DNA of 64,000 nt from Betaproteobacteria bacterium (lineage in GTDB: Bacteria > Pseudomonadota > Gammaproteobacteria > Burkholderiales > SG8-41). The number at the start of each line of letters is the position of its first letter. Position 1 is the first letter of the stretch. The notes under the pieces are model-generated. The model did not search any database. It saw nothing but the letters and a program-made list of their open reading frames with translations, and was not told where the DNA came from. The stretch lies in NCBI GenBank assembly GCA_016868035.1, contig VGID01000001.1, positions 128,289-192,288 on the forward strand, in the 5' to 3' direction. The position numbers and the translations under genes are program-made. Shown here piece by piece: positions 8,764 to 17,683 of this stretch.

Positions 8764-10194
8764 TCAGGCATGTCTGTCCCCCGTCTCGGTACCCGAATCC
8801 CGCGACTCGAAACTCTTCACGACCCGTTCCATCTGCATGAAGCGCGAGCCTTTCACCAGCACGGTGAGCCCGGGGGCGAGCGCGTTCTCCACTTCCGCGA
8901 GCAGGTCCTCGATACGCGTGAAGTGGCGCGCGCCGGCGCCGAACGCCCGCGCGGCGTTCGCGGAGAGTTCGCCGAACGTGTACAGCCGCTCGATGCCCGC
9001 GCGCCGTGCCACCTCGCCGGTCTCCGCGTGCATCGTCGCGGCTCCCGCGCCGAGCTCGCCCATGTCGCCCAGCACCAGCAGCTTCTTTCCGGGCGCCTCG
9101 GCGAGCACCTCGATCGCTGCCAGCACCGAGGCCGGGTTCGCGTTGTAGGTGTCGTCGATCAGCGTGGCGCCGTTCAACCCCGCCTTCTTCTGCAGCCGCC
9201 CCTTGATCCCCGGGAAGCGCGCAAGTCCGGCCGCAATGCTTGCCGCCGGCACCTCGAGTGCCACCGCGGCCGCGCTCGCCGCGAGCGCGTTTTGCACGTT
9301 GTGCACGCCGGGCGCCCGCAGCACCGCGGCTGCGTCACCGAGCGGGGTTTTCACCACGATCTCGCTTTCGAGAAAGCGCAGCCTGTATGCGGCGGTCACG
9401 GCGGCCCCGGGCGCGAGTCCGAATTCGATCCGGTTGCGGTCTGCGGCGAGCTCGCGCATGAGCGGGGCGTGGCGGTCGTCGGCATTGATCACCGCCGTGC
9501 CCTCGGGCTTCAGGCCCTCGAAGATCTCGCCCTTGGCCGCGGCGATGGCTTCCTCGGTACCGAAGAACTCGATGTGCGCGGGTCCCACGTTGGTGACAAG
9601 CGCCACATCGGGCGCGGCGAGCCGCGTGAGATAGCGGATTTCCCCGGCGTGGTTCATCCCCATCTCGACCACCGCGTAGCGGTGCGCGGCCCGCAACTCG
9701 AGCAGAGTGAGAGGCACCCCGATGTCGTTATTCAGATTGCCGCGCGTGGCCATGACGCGGGACTCAGGATCGGGGGCCGAGGATTGAGCGGAGACGGTTT
9801 CGCGCAGGATCGAAGCCAGCATTTCCTTTACGGTCGTCTTGCCATTGCTCCCGGTAAGGGCAACCAGCGGCAGTGAAAACTTCCGCCGCCAGTACGCGGC
9901 GAGCCTGCCGAGCGCGAGCCGCGTGTTCCCGACGACGAGCAGCGGGAGTCGGTCACTCAATCCCCGATCCTCGATCCGCGACCCTGCTTCCTGCACGAGC
10001 GCGCCCGCCGCCTGCGCGCGCGCCGCCTGCGCGAGGAAATCGTGGCCGTCGTAGCGCTCGCCCTTAAGCGCGACGAACAGCGCGCGCTGCGAAAGTGAGC
10101 GCGTATCGGTGCTCACGGCCTCGAAGGCGCGATCCTCGCCGCGCAACTCGCCCGCAATGGCGCGCGCAGCCTCGGACAGCCGCATCATCGTCAT
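8764..10194 (-). CDS. murF: UDP-MurNAc-tripeptide--D-Ala-D-Ala ligase MurF
   Basis: ATP-dependent ligase completing the UDP-MurNAc-pentapeptide. The sequence shows FVALKGERYDGHDF, the P-loop LTGSNGKTTVKEML, MATRGNLNNDIGVPLTLL, VEMGMNHAGEI and DDTYNANPAS. Two segments look like in-frame repeat inserts: AGSRIEDRGLSD (about 9952-9988) and SAQSSAPDPESR (about 9767-9790), both coded by GGATCGA/GGATTGA-like heptamers and lying just before and after the P-loop strand. It is 476 aa. Its start overlaps the murE stop by four bases. Confidence 0.96.
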   Translation of the reverse strand: MTMMRLSEAARAIAGELRGEDRAFEAVSTDTRSLSQRALFVALKGERYDGHDFLAQAARAQAAGALVQEAGSRIEDRGLSDRLPLLVVGNTRLALGRLAAYWRRKFSLPLVALTGSNGKTTVKEMLASILRETVSAQSSAPDPESRVMATRGNLNNDIGVPLTLLELRAAHRYAVVEMGMNHAGEIRYLTRLAAPDVALVTNVGPAHIEFFGTEEAIAAAKGEIFEGLKPEGTAVINADDRHAPLMRELAADRNRIEFGLAPGAAVTAAYRLRFLESEIVVKTPLGDAAAVLRAPGVHNVQNALAASAAAVALEVPAASIAAGLARFPGIKGRLQKKAGLNGATLIDDTYNANPASVLAAIEVLAEAPGKKLLVLGDMGELGAGAATMHAETGEVARRAGIERLYTFGELSANAARAFGAGARHFTRIEDLLAEVENALAPGLTVLVKGSRFMQMERVVKSFESRDSGTETGDRHA

Positions 10195-11759
10195 AGGGTC
10201 GCGAGCGCCTCCCTCGCTGCCGCGGCGTCGGAGAAAGGATGTCTCACGCCCGAAATCTCCTGGAAATCCTCGTGACCTTTTCCGGCGAGCAGCACGATGT
10301 CGCCGCGGCGCGCGTCGGCGAGCGCATGGCGGATCGCGCGGCGCCGGTCCGCGACGATCACGCGCTCGCCTTCGTGCGCGCGCATTCCGCCCACGATCTC
10401 CTCGATGATGCGCCGCGGGTCCTCGCTGCGCGGGTTGTCCGAAGTGACGATGACGCGGTCGGCCAGCCGGACGGCGATCCGTCCCATCAGCGGCCGCTTG
10501 CCGCGGTCGCGATCGCCGCCGCAGCCGAAAACACAGATCAGTTTCGAGTCTCGAGTCTCGAGTCTCGAGTTACGGTCCCGTTGCACCCTTGCGTCTGAAC
10601 CGGAACCCGGAGTCCGGAGCCCGGAACTTAGTAGTTCGCGTAACGTGAGCAGCGCTTGCTCGAGGGCGTCGGGCGTGTGCGCGTAGTCGACGACGACCAG
10701 CGGCTTCGCGCCCCCGCCGATCCGCTGCAGCCGGCCCGGTACCGCCTTCAGCCGCCCGAGCGCGGCGACCGCCTTGCGCAAGGGCACGCCGCTCGCGAGC
10801 AGCACCCCGAGCGTGCCGAGCAGGTTGGACGCGTTGTGGCGGCCAAGCACCGGGCTCGCCACCCGCGCGTTTCCCCACGGCGTGCGCACGTCGAAGCGCA
10901 CTCCGCGCGCGTCCGAGGCGAGATCGGCTCCCGCAAGCTGCGCCCCCGTGCGGCGGCCGAACCCGTATCCGATGACCTCCAGCCCGCGGCGCCGTATCCT
11001 CCGGGCGAGCTCGGCGCCGAAATCGTCGTCGAGATTGAGCACCGCTGCGCGCAGCGTCTCCCACGCGAACAGGCGCGCCTTCGCTTCCTTGTAACGGGCC
11101 ATGGTGCGGTGGTAATCGAGGTGGTCGCGCGAGAGATTCGTGAACAGCGCAACGTCGAACTCGACTCCCGCCACACGATGCTGGTCGAGACCGATGGAGG
11201 AGACCTCCATGCTCACCGCGGCCGCGCCGCGGCGGGCGAACTCCGCGAGCTGGGCCTGAAGCCACAGCGCGTCCGGGGTGGTGTTGGCGAGGGGTTTCAA
11301 CGGGGCGCGCATGCCGTAGCCGAGCGTGCCGACGACCGCGCATGCGCGGCCGGTGCGGCTGAGCGCCTGCGCGATCCACTGGCCGCACGTGGTCTTGCCG
11401 TCGGTTCCGGTCACCCCGACCATCCACATCCTGCGGCTCGGCCGGCCGTAGACGCGGGCCGCGATCTCCCCGGCGTACCGGCGCAGGTCCGCCACCCCGA
11501 GGTTGCGCACCCGCCACCGCGGGTCCCAGCGGAATCCGTCGCGCTCCCACAGCACGCAGTCCGCGCCCTTTTCGATCGCCTGGGCGATGTAGTCGCGCCC
11601 GTCGCGCAAGGCGCCCGGATAGGCGACGAAGGTGTCGCCCGGGCGCACTTCGCCGCTGTGCCCCGCGAGCCGCCGGATGCCCAGCGCCTCGATCGCTTTC
11701 CAGTCCGGCCGCCCTGCTCGCTTCGCTCTGCCTCTCAATCCTCGATCCTCGGTCCTCAA
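10191..11759 (-). CDS. murE: UDP-MurNAc-L-Ala-D-Glu--2,6-diaminopimelate ligase MurE
   Basis: Adds meso-DAP to the stem peptide. Visible are RPGDTFVAYPG, the P-loop VTGTDGKTTCGQW, SMEVSSIGLDQHRV, FTNLSRDHLDYH, VVDYAHTPDALEQ and the DAP-recognition SDNPRSEDP. An in-frame insert of about 30 residues (SSGLRTPGSG to LETRDSK; 10538-10636) coded by TCTCGAG and CCGGAGT-like heptamers splits the strand before ICVFGCGGDRDRGKRP. The only plausible start I see is a TTG at 11757-11759 lying inside another heptamer tract, so the N-terminus is uncertain. Confidence 0.94.
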   Translation of the reverse strand: MRTEDRGLRGRAKRAGRPDWKAIEALGIRRLAGHSGEVRPGDTFVAYPGALRDGRDYIAQAIEKGADCVLWERDGFRWDPRWRVRNLGVADLRRYAGEIAARVYGRPSRRMWMVGVTGTDGKTTCGQWIAQALSRTGRACAVVGTLGYGMRAPLKPLANTTPDALWLQAQLAEFARRGAAAVSMEVSSIGLDQHRVAGVEFDVALFTNLSRDHLDYHRTMARYKEAKARLFAWETLRAAVLNLDDDFGAELARRIRRRGLEVIGYGFGRRTGAQLAGADLASDARGVRFDVRTPWGNARVASPVLGRHNASNLLGTLGVLLASGVPLRKAVAALGRLKAVPGRLQRIGGGAKPLVVVDYAHTPDALEQALLTLRELLSSGLRTPGSGSDARVQRDRNSRLETRDSKLICVFGCGGDRDRGKRPLMGRIAVRLADRVIVTSDNPRSEDPRRIIEEIVGGMRAHEGERVIVADRRRAIRHALADARRGDIVLLAGKGHEDFQEISGVRHPFSDAAAAREALATL

Positions 11760-11785
11760 TCCTCAGCTCTCAGTCCTCATCGCGG
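11730..11785. repeat. GGATTGA heptamer tract spanning the murE start
   Basis: Units of TCAATCC/TCGATCC/TCAGTCC (plus sense) fill the ftsI-murE junction. Read on the coding strand, each GGATTGAGG-type unit offers both a GAGG and a TTG, including the TTG used here as the murE start. Confidence 0.8.
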
Positions 11786-11788
11786 CCG

Positions 11789-13522
11789 TCAGACCTCTTC
11801 CTTGACCTCGGGCGCATCCGGCGGCGGGAGCACCACGTTGTCCATCGGCGCGTCGTACGGCACCGCCATCAGCCTCAGCGCTCCCGCCATGACCTGCGCG
11901 AACACCGGCGCCGCCACCTTTCCGCCGTAGTACTGGCCTGCGGACGGCTCGTCGATCATCACGACCACGATCAGACGCGGGCTGGAAGCGGGAGCGAAGC
12001 CGACGAACGACGAGATGTGCTTGTTCGCGGAGTAGCTGCCGTTCTCGATCTTGCGCGCGGTCCCGGTCTTGCCGGCGACGCGGTAGCCGGTAATCTGCGC
12101 GCGCGCCGCGGTCCCCGCTGGCTGCACCGCCGCCTCCAGCATCGCGCGCACCGCGCGCGCGGTCGCGGACGAGATCACCTCGACCGTCTCTGCCGGCGCC
12201 TCGCGCCGCATGAGCGACACGGCCTTCAACTCCCCGTCAGTGGCGAAGATCTGGTAGGCGCGCGCGAGCTGAAGCAGCGACACCGAGATGCCGTGGCCAT
12301 AGGACATGGTCGCCTGCTCGATCGGGCGCCAGCTCGCGTGCGCGCGCAGCTTGCCGGAGCCCTCCCCCGGGAAGCCCGAGCGCGGCGGGGTGCCGAAGCC
12401 GACCCCGTGGAACAGGTTCCACAACGTCTCGGCTTTCAGCCCGAGCGCGATCTTCGCGGTACCGATGTTGGATGACTTCTGGATCACCTGGGAGACCGTC
12501 AGCGCGCCCAGGGGCTGCACGTCGTTGATCACGCGATCGCCGATGACCAGCGGGCCCGGCGCAGTCTGAATCACGCTCTCCGGGCGCAGCATGCCCGCAT
12601 CCAGCGCGGCCGCGGCGGTGAACGGCTTGAGCGTCGAGCCGGGCTCGAAGAGGTCGGTGATCGCGCGGTTGCGCGTGCGCTTCGCGTCGAGCTTGCCGCG
12701 GTTGTTCGGGTTGAACGCGGGTACGTTGGCCATCGCCAGCACTTCCCCGCTCGCGACGTCGAGCACGACGATGCCGCCCGCCGCCGCGCGATGTGCCGCC
12801 ACCGCGGCCTTGAGTTCGCGGTAGGCGAGATACTGGATCCGGGTGTCGATCGAGAGCTTCACGGTCTGCCCGTTCTGGGGCGCGCGCACGCTCTCGACGT
12901 CCTCGACAATCGAGCCGCGCCGGTCCTTGATCACGCGGCGGCTGCCAGGCCGGCCGGCGAGCAGCGGCTCGAACGCGAGCTCGAGCGCCTCCTGGCCCTT
13001 GCCGTCGATGTCGGTGAAGCCGATGAGATGCGCCATCACCTCTCCGGCCGGGTAGTAGCGCCGGTATTCGCGCTGCAGGAAGATGCCGGGGATGCCGAGC
13101 GCCACGACCCTGGCGGCCTCTTCGGGCGGCAGCTGGCGCTTGAGGTAAACGAACTCGCGCCGGTTGTCGTCGAGCCTCCTGTTGAGCTCGGCGGCATCCA
13201 TCTCCAGCAGCCGCGCGAGGCGCTCGAGCTGCTCCGCGCCGATTCTCACATCCGCGGGGCTGGCCGCCACCGACTCTACGGGCGTGGAGATCGCGAGCGC
13301 CTCGTTGTTGCGGTCCACGATCTTGCCGCGCGTGGCGGTGAGCTCGATCACGCGCGAATGGCGCGACTCGCCCTGCTGCCGCAGAAAATCGTTGTTCAGT
13401 CCCTGCAGGTAGAGCGCGCGTCCCGCCAGCCCGGCGAACCAGAGCAGCAGCAACGCCAGCACCAGACTCGAGCGCCACGTCGGGAGCCTCAGCGCGAGTT
13501 CGGGACGGGCCGCGGCGCTCAC
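11789..13522 (-). CDS. ftsI: Septal peptidoglycan transpeptidase FtsI (PBP3)
   Basis: Monofunctional class B penicillin-binding protein that crosslinks septal peptidoglycan with FtsW. One N-terminal transmembrane helix (WRSSLVLALLLLWFAGLAG) precedes the PBP dimer domain. The transpeptidase motifs are FEPGSTLKPF (SxxK), KSSNIG (SxN) and VAGKTGTARK (KTG). I start at GTG 13520-13522, which overlaps the ftsL stop by GTGA and gives 577 aa; the track start would add an out-of-family 47-residue leader. Confidence 0.97.
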   Translation of the reverse strand: MSAAARPELALRLPTWRSSLVLALLLLWFAGLAGRALYLQGLNNDFLRQQGESRHSRVIELTATRGKIVDRNNEALAISTPVESVAASPADVRIGAEQLERLARLLEMDAAELNRRLDDNRREFVYLKRQLPPEEAARVVALGIPGIFLQREYRRYYPAGEVMAHLIGFTDIDGKGQEALELAFEPLLAGRPGSRRVIKDRRGSIVEDVESVRAPQNGQTVKLSIDTRIQYLAYRELKAAVAAHRAAAGGIVVLDVASGEVLAMANVPAFNPNNRGKLDAKRTRNRAITDLFEPGSTLKPFTAAAALDAGMLRPESVIQTAPGPLVIGDRVINDVQPLGALTVSQVIQKSSNIGTAKIALGLKAETLWNLFHGVGFGTPPRSGFPGEGSGKLRAHASWRPIEQATMSYGHGISVSLLQLARAYQIFATDGELKAVSLMRREAPAETVEVISSATARAVRAMLEAAVQPAGTAARAQITGYRVAGKTGTARKIENGSYSANKHISSFVGFAPASSPRLIVVVMIDEPSAGQYYGGKVAAPVFAQVMAGALRLMAVPYDAPMDNVVLPPPDAPEVKEEV

Positions 13523-13800
13523 GGGTTCTCCTGCGCCGGCGCGGGCGGCACCACCTGGATGCGCCCGGGCGCCGGCACGCGCATGCCGAGCGCCCGCACC
13601 GCGATTTTCTCGACGCGTGCGTGCGTCGCCCACGTGCTCTGCTCGAGCTGCAGCTGTCCCCATTCCACCTCGAGCTTCTTGGCGAGCTCGCCTTCCCTCT
13701 GCAGCTCGACGTAGAGCTTGCGCGCCTGGTGCTGCGAGGTGACCAGCGCCAGCGCGCAGGCGATCAGCGCCACGAGCAGCAGCACGTTAAGCCTGAGCAC
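13519..13800 (-). CDS. ftsL: Cell division protein FtsL
   Basis: Small bitopic divisome protein of the FtsBLQ complex. It has a short N-terminus, a hydrophobic helix ([19 protein letters not shown]) and a periplasmic coiled-coil-prone stretch ([22 protein letters not shown]). It is 93 aa. Its start overlaps the rsmH 3' end by 14 bp and its stop overlaps the ftsI start, as expected in the dcw cluster. Confidence 0.93.
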   Translation of the reverse strand: MLRLNVLLLVALIACALALVTSQHQARKLYVELQREGELAKKLEVEWGQLQLEQSTWATHARVEKIAVRALGMRVPAPGRIQVVPPAPAQENP

Positions 13801-14737
13801 GCGCGCCCTCCTGCGGGAGTTTTTCAGCCACTCGCATCACGGCGCTGCGCGCGCGGGGGTTGGCCGCGATTTCCGCTGCCTGCGGCCGGACCGCGCGGCC
13901 GACGAGCCGCAGCCGCGGCCCCTTGATCTCGCGTGCGCGCACCGGCAGCCGCGCCGGAAGCGCCTCGCCGCGCGCCTGCTCGCGCAGGAAGCGCTTGACG
14001 ATGCGGTCCTCGAGGGAATGGAAACTGATCACCACCAGGCGCCCTGCCGGCTCGAGGAGTTCCACGCACTGCGGCAGCGCTAGCGACAATTCCTCAAGCT
14101 CCTGATTAACGTGAATCCGTATAGCCTGAAACGTGCGCGTCGCCGGATCCTGCCGTGGCTCGCGCGCGGGAACGGCCGCTGCCACGAGTGCGGCAAGTTC
14201 TCGTGTGGTGTCAACAGGTCCCCGCGATCGAGCCGCAGCAATCGCTGCTGCAATCTGTTTAGCAAACCGTTCTTCGCCATAGTTCTTGATTACCTCCCGG
14301 ATTTCCGCCTCGGGCGCATGTGCGAGCCATTCTGCGGCGGTGCTGCCCTGGCTGCGGTCCATGCGCATGTCGAGCGGCGCGTCGGCGCGAAAGCTGAAGC
14401 CGCGGCCCGGCTCGTCGAACTGCGGCGACGACGCGCCGAGATCGAGCAGAATGCCGTGCGCGCGCATGGCGCCAGCGTGGGCCATGTGCTCCGTGAGCCG
14501 GCTGAACCGGCCGTGCCGGATGCTGAAACGCCCGTCAACGATCTCTCCTCCCGCGGCCACCGCCTGCGGATCGCGGTCGAGCGCGATGAGCCGCCCCGCC
14601 CTTCCCAGCCGCGCCAGAATTTGCCGGCTGTGACCGCCGCGCCCGAACGTGCAGTCGACGTAGAGGCCATCCTCCCGCACGTTCAAACTCTCTACTGCTC
14701 GCTCCAACAGGACCGCGGTATGTGAGCCCACGCTCAC
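13787..14737 (-). CDS. rsmH: 16S rRNA (cytosine1402-N4)-methyltransferase RsmH (MraW)
   Basis: SAM-dependent enzyme that methylates C1402 of 16S rRNA. The motifs [35 protein letters not shown] and [15 protein letters not shown] are present. I start at GTG 14735-14737, overlapping the mraZ stop by GTGA (a second GTG lies two codons on), giving 316 aa. RsmI, which modifies the ribose of the same nucleotide, is also in this window. Confidence 0.96.
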   Translation of the reverse strand: MSVGSHTAVLLERAVESLNVREDGLYVDCTFGRGGHSRQILARLGRAGRLIALDRDPQAVAAGGEIVDGRFSIRHGRFSRLTEHMAHAGAMRAHGILLDLGASSPQFDEPGRGFSFRADAPLDMRMDRSQGSTAAEWLAHAPEAEIREVIKNYGEERFAKQIAAAIAAARSRGPVDTTRELAALVAAAVPAREPRQDPATRTFQAIRIHVNQELEELSLALPQCVELLEPAGRLVVISFHSLEDRIVKRFLREQARGEALPARLPVRAREIKGPRLRLVGRAVRPQAAEIAANPRARSAVMRVAEKLPQEGARAQA

Positions 14738-15180
14738 AAGGAGAAGCCCTCCAGCTCGGGCGGCAATCCGCCCGTGCCGAAACCGTCGGCCTTGTCCATG
14801 AGCTCCTGCCATTGATCCTTGTTCCAGAGCTCGAATTTGCTGCCCTGTCCGACCAGCACCACGTTCTTGTCGAGTTGTGCGAATTCGCGCAGCGCGGGCG
14901 GCACCAGGATGCGCGCGGCCGCGTCCATCTGTACGTCCTCCGCATAGCCGACGAGCCGGCGCTGCAATTCACGGATTTGCGCGTTGAAGCTGGACAGCGC
15001 CATCAGCTTCTGCTCGATGGGCTCCCAGTCGGGAAGCGGATAGATCAGGAGACAGCGGTCGGAATCGGCGGTGACGACGAGCCGGCCACCGCAGCGCTCG
15101 AGCACGGCGTCGCGGTACCGTGCCGGTACCGCCAGCCTGCCTTTGCTGTCGAGATTGAGCTGCGCAACGCCGCGGAACAC
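14734..15180 (-). CDS. mraZ: Transcriptional regulator MraZ
   Basis: Double SpoVT/AbrB-like DNA-binding protein that represses the dcw promoter by binding TGGGN direct repeats. It begins [24 protein letters not shown] and has the second half-repeat [19 protein letters not shown] chose GTG 15178-15180, preceded by AAGGGGGA, giving 148 aa; the longer track start reads upstream control DNA. Its own operator lies about 60 bp upstream. Confidence 0.95.
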   Translation of the reverse strand: MFRGVAQLNLDSKGRLAVPARYRDAVLERCGGRLVVTADSDRCLLIYPLPDWEPIEQKLMALSSFNAQIRELQRRLVGYAEDVQMDAAARILVPPALREFAQLDKNVVLVGQGSKFELWNKDQWQELMDKADGFGTGGLPPELEGFSL

Positions 15181-15237
15181 GAGTCCCCCTTCCACTCCCG
15201 GGCACCGGCGTCCTCCCCTTGCGGAGTCGACACCTTC

Positions 15238-15262
15238 TCCCACTTTTCTCCACTTCTTCCCA
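15238..15262 (-). promoter_or_regulatory. MraZ operator, three repeats
   Basis: The minus strand reads TGGGA-AGAAG-TGGAG-AAAAG-TGGGA, that is three TGGNN half-sites with 5-nt spacers. This is the arrangement described for MraZ boxes. It overlaps the -10 and start region, consistent with autorepression. Confidence 0.8.
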
Positions 15263-15290
15263 CTATATTAAAACGCGGTGGGGCGGTCAA
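15262..15290 (-). promoter_or_regulatory. sigma70 promoter of the dcw operon (PmraZ)
   Basis: On the minus strand, TTGACC (15285-15290) is separated by 17 bp from TATAGT (15262-15267). The predicted transcription start is near 15255, giving a leader of about 75 nt before mraZ. Confidence 0.75.
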
Positions 15291-15295
15291 GGGAG

Positions 15296-15445
15296 TGAGC
15301 GGCGTTTTCTGGTTTTAGGACAAAGACTTATGTGGCAAAATTCACGCGCACTTTTAGATTTGATTGCGGAAAAAATTAAGGCTTTAAAACAGCGTGATAA
15401 AAGCTAAATCGAAAGTAACACTTTAACTTTATGCGGCTCGGGTAC
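15296..15445. other. AT-rich island between mraZ promoter and rnpB
   Basis: This stretch is visibly AT-rich (about 35-40% G+C by eye) in a genome near two-thirds G+C. On the plus strand a 25-codon frame (ATG 15330) reads MWQNSRALLDLIAEKIKALK and stops at TAA 15405-15407. The same frame continues past the stop as protein-like sequence (LTLCGSGTPVLANFEGV) to about 15510. It looks like a decayed remnant of foreign DNA; I do not recognise it. Confidence 0.45.
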
Positions 15446-15514
15446 GCCGGTATTGGCGAATTTCGAAGGTGTTGCGGCTTGGCAACAACCCGGGTATGAC
15501 CGCGCGGAAGAAGG

Positions 15515-15859
15515 AAGGAAAGCTGGCCGATAAGCCGGGTTCTGTGCGGGCCTCGCGGCCCTGGCAGCCATTCCTCTAGGCCCCGGATTGCTCCGGGGCT
15601 CGAGCCACCTACCCGCAAGCTCGGCGGGTCGCGTCGTCGCTTGCCTATTTGGTGTTGCTCCGGGTGGAGGTTGCCTCGTTTCACCCTCGCCACGGTCGCC
15701 CGCAACGAGACTCGTCTCTGTGGCCCTGTTCCTCGCCTCACGGCGGGCGGTGATTAGCCGCCACCCTACCCTGTGGAGCCCGGACTTTCCTCTCCGTGCG
15801 GCACGAGCCATCGTAAAGGCTCGCTTCTGTACGCACGCAGCGGCTGCCTGGCCAGCTTC
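15515..15859 (-). ncRNA. rnpB: RNase P RNA (class A)
   Basis: Catalytic RNA of RNase P, which trims tRNA 5' ends. On the minus strand the 5' end GAAGCTGGCCAGGCAGCCGC, the conserved GAGGAAAGTCCGGGCTCC, the ACTCCACCCGGAGCAA-like core (here CCTCCACCCGGAGCAA), the CAAATAGG stretch and the 3' ACAGAACCCGGCTTATCGGC are all present in order. The length of about 345 nt fits the bacterial A type. Its 3' boundary is set by pairing with the 5' end and may be off by a few bases. Confidence 0.95.
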
Positions 15860-15868
15860 CCAACACAC

Positions 15869-15874
15869 ATTGTA
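15869..15874 (-). promoter_or_regulatory. -10 element of rnpB
   Basis: TACAAT on the minus strand ends ten bases before the mature RNase P RNA 5' end, a fitting position for a start at about 15862. No clear -35 was seen. Confidence 0.5.
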
Positions 15875-15953
15875 CTACCTCCGCCCGGCGCGGAACGAAC
15901 AGCGCATGGGGCTCATCATGGTGGTGGAGCCGATGCGCCGCGTCCTGGAAATC

Positions 15954-16535
15954 TCAGTCCGCGCCCTGCGCCGGCAGCGCACGCACCGCGGCGAGCACGC
16001 GCAGCAGATTGTGGTCGGACACCCCGAGTTCGGCGAGATGGTCGAGCGTGCGGGTCAGGTATTCGATATTGGACCCGCGCGTGCCGCAGCAGGTAGCCAC
16101 CGTGCTCGCGGTCTGCTCGGTGGACAGCTTTCCCGCATAGCCCGGGTGCCGCCGGTCGGCGATGAAGGTCAACGCCCTGACTTCCTTGTCCGGAAGCCGC
16201 GCGCGCATCATCCGCGGTTGATACACGCGGCGCGACATCTCGCGCGCCCACAGTCCCTCGAGCGCCGTCTCCACGTCGGCCACGGCAACCCGGAACGCAA
16301 TCCCGTGGCAGGCGCCGCCCCGGTCGAGCCCCAGTACCAGCCCGGGGCGATCCGCGGTGCCCCGCCAGCGGTTCGAATAGATGCACAGCGCGCGATGGTA
16401 GCCATAGACGAGCGCCGGCGCCCAGTTCACGTAGGGAAAACCCGGATCCCACATCAGCGACCCGTATCCGAAGATCCACAGGTCTCCCGGCGGGAGCCCG
16501 AGTTCCGTGGGGTGGGTCGTACGGGGGGAGATCAT
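15954..16535 (-). CDS. chaC: Glutathione-specific gamma-glutamylcyclotransferase, ChaC family
   Basis: ChaC-like proteins split glutathione into 5-oxoproline and Cys-Gly. The diagnostic WIFGYGSLMWDPGF substrate loop is at residues 20-33, followed by AFRV and the central LWAREM region. The protein is 193 aa, close to E. coli ChaC. It lies between rnpB and pyrC on the minus strand with 46 bp to pyrC, so it may be cotranscribed with pyrC and rsmI. Confidence 0.88.
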   Translation of the reverse strand: MISPRTTHPTELGLPPGDLWIFGYGSLMWDPGFPYVNWAPALVYGYHRALCIYSNRWRGTADRPGLVLGLDRGGACHGIAFRVAVADVETALEGLWAREMSRRVYQPRMMRARLPDKEVRALTFIADRRHPGYAGKLSTEQTASTVATCCGTRGSNIEYLTRTLDHLAELGVSDHNLLRVLAAVRALPAQGAD

Positions 16536-16581
16536 GGCGGCAGCCTGCGTGAGCCCTTTAACGCCCGGCCGCCGCCCGGGA

Positions 16582-17613
16582 TTACGCGAGCCTCCACGCC
16601 ACGCGCGCTCCGGCGCGAAACGGCACCAGCTTGTCGTGCCCGAACACGATCTCCGCGGGCACTGGCCACGGTTCGTCTTCCAGCGTGATCGTGTCCGCGT
16701 TCACCGGCAGCCCGTAGAACTGTGCGCCATTGCGGCTCGCGAAGTTCTCGAGCTTCTCGAGGCTGCTCTCGGCGCCGAACGCCTCGGCGTAGAGCTCGAT
16801 GCCGGCGTGCGCGGTGTAGATCCCCGCGCAGCCGCACTCCGTCTCCTTCGTGTGGCGCGCGTGCGGCGCGCTGTCGGTGCCGAGGAAAAACTTGGGGCTG
16901 CCGCCGGTCGCCGCGCGGACCAGCGCCTGGCGGTGCTCCTCGCGCTTGAGCACCGGAAGGCAATAATGGTGCGGCCGGATGCCGCCTTCGAACAGCGCGT
17001 TGCGGCTGAGCAGCAGGTGATGCGCGGTGATGGTCGCCGCCACGCGCGGGGGCGCGGCCATCACGAATTCGGCCGCCTCGCGGGTCGTGATGTGCTCCAT
17101 CACCACGCGCAAGCCCGTGAAGCGCTCGATCAGCGGCGCGAGCGCACGCTCGATGAACACCCTCTCCCGGTCGAACACGTCCACCGCCGGGTCGGTGACC
17201 TCCCCGTGCACCAGCAGCGGCATGCCGGACTTTTCCATCGCCTCGAACACCCGGTAGCACTTCTTGAGGTCGGTCACCCCGGCGTCGGAGTGCGTAGTCG
17301 CCCCCGCGGGGTAGTACTTGACCGCATGCACCATGCCGCTCTCGCGCGCCGTGCCGATCTCCTCGGGACGCGTGTTGTCGGTGAGATACAGCGTCATCAG
17401 GGGCTCGAACCGCGCGCCGGCCGGCAGCGCGGCAAGGATGCGTCCGCGATATTCGAGCGCGAGTTTCGTCGTGGTCACCGGCGGCTTCAGGTTGGGCATC
17501 ACGATCGCGCGCGCGAATCGCCTCGCGGTGTCCGGGAGCACGGCGCGCATGTGCTCGCCGTCCCGCAGGTGCAGGTGCCAGTCGTCGGGCCGCGTGATGG
17601 TGATGCGGTTCAT
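16582..17613 (-). CDS. pyrC: Dihydroorotase PyrC
   Basis: Zinc amidohydrolase that interconverts carbamoyl-aspartate and dihydroorotate in pyrimidine synthesis. The class II E. coli-type pattern is clear: [10 protein letters not shown] (metal His pair), [17 protein letters not shown] (carboxylated Lys), LVHGEV and EHITTREA (metal His) and [14 protein letters not shown] (catalytic Asp). It is 343 aa. Upstream, inverted heptamer tracts (GCGGTAA and TTACCGC units) occupy the 70-bp gap to rsmI. Confidence 0.96.
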   Translation of the reverse strand: MNRITITRPDDWHLHLRDGEHMRAVLPDTARRFARAIVMPNLKPPVTTTKLALEYRGRILAALPAGARFEPLMTLYLTDNTRPEEIGTARESGMVHAVKYYPAGATTHSDAGVTDLKKCYRVFEAMEKSGMPLLVHGEVTDPAVDVFDRERVFIERALAPLIERFTGLRVVMEHITTREAAEFVMAAPPRVAATITAHHLLLSRNALFEGGIRPHHYCLPVLKREEHRQALVRAATGGSPKFFLGTDSAPHARHTKETECGCAGIYTAHAGIELYAEAFGAESSLEKLENFASRNGAQFYGLPVNADTITLEDEPWPVPAEIVFGHDKLVPFRAGARVAWRLA

Positions 17614-17683
17614 GTTCGGGTCAGCGGCGAGCAGTAAGCGGTGAGCGGGCAGCGCGATTCAAGCGTCAGCTGGCGTGCGTATT

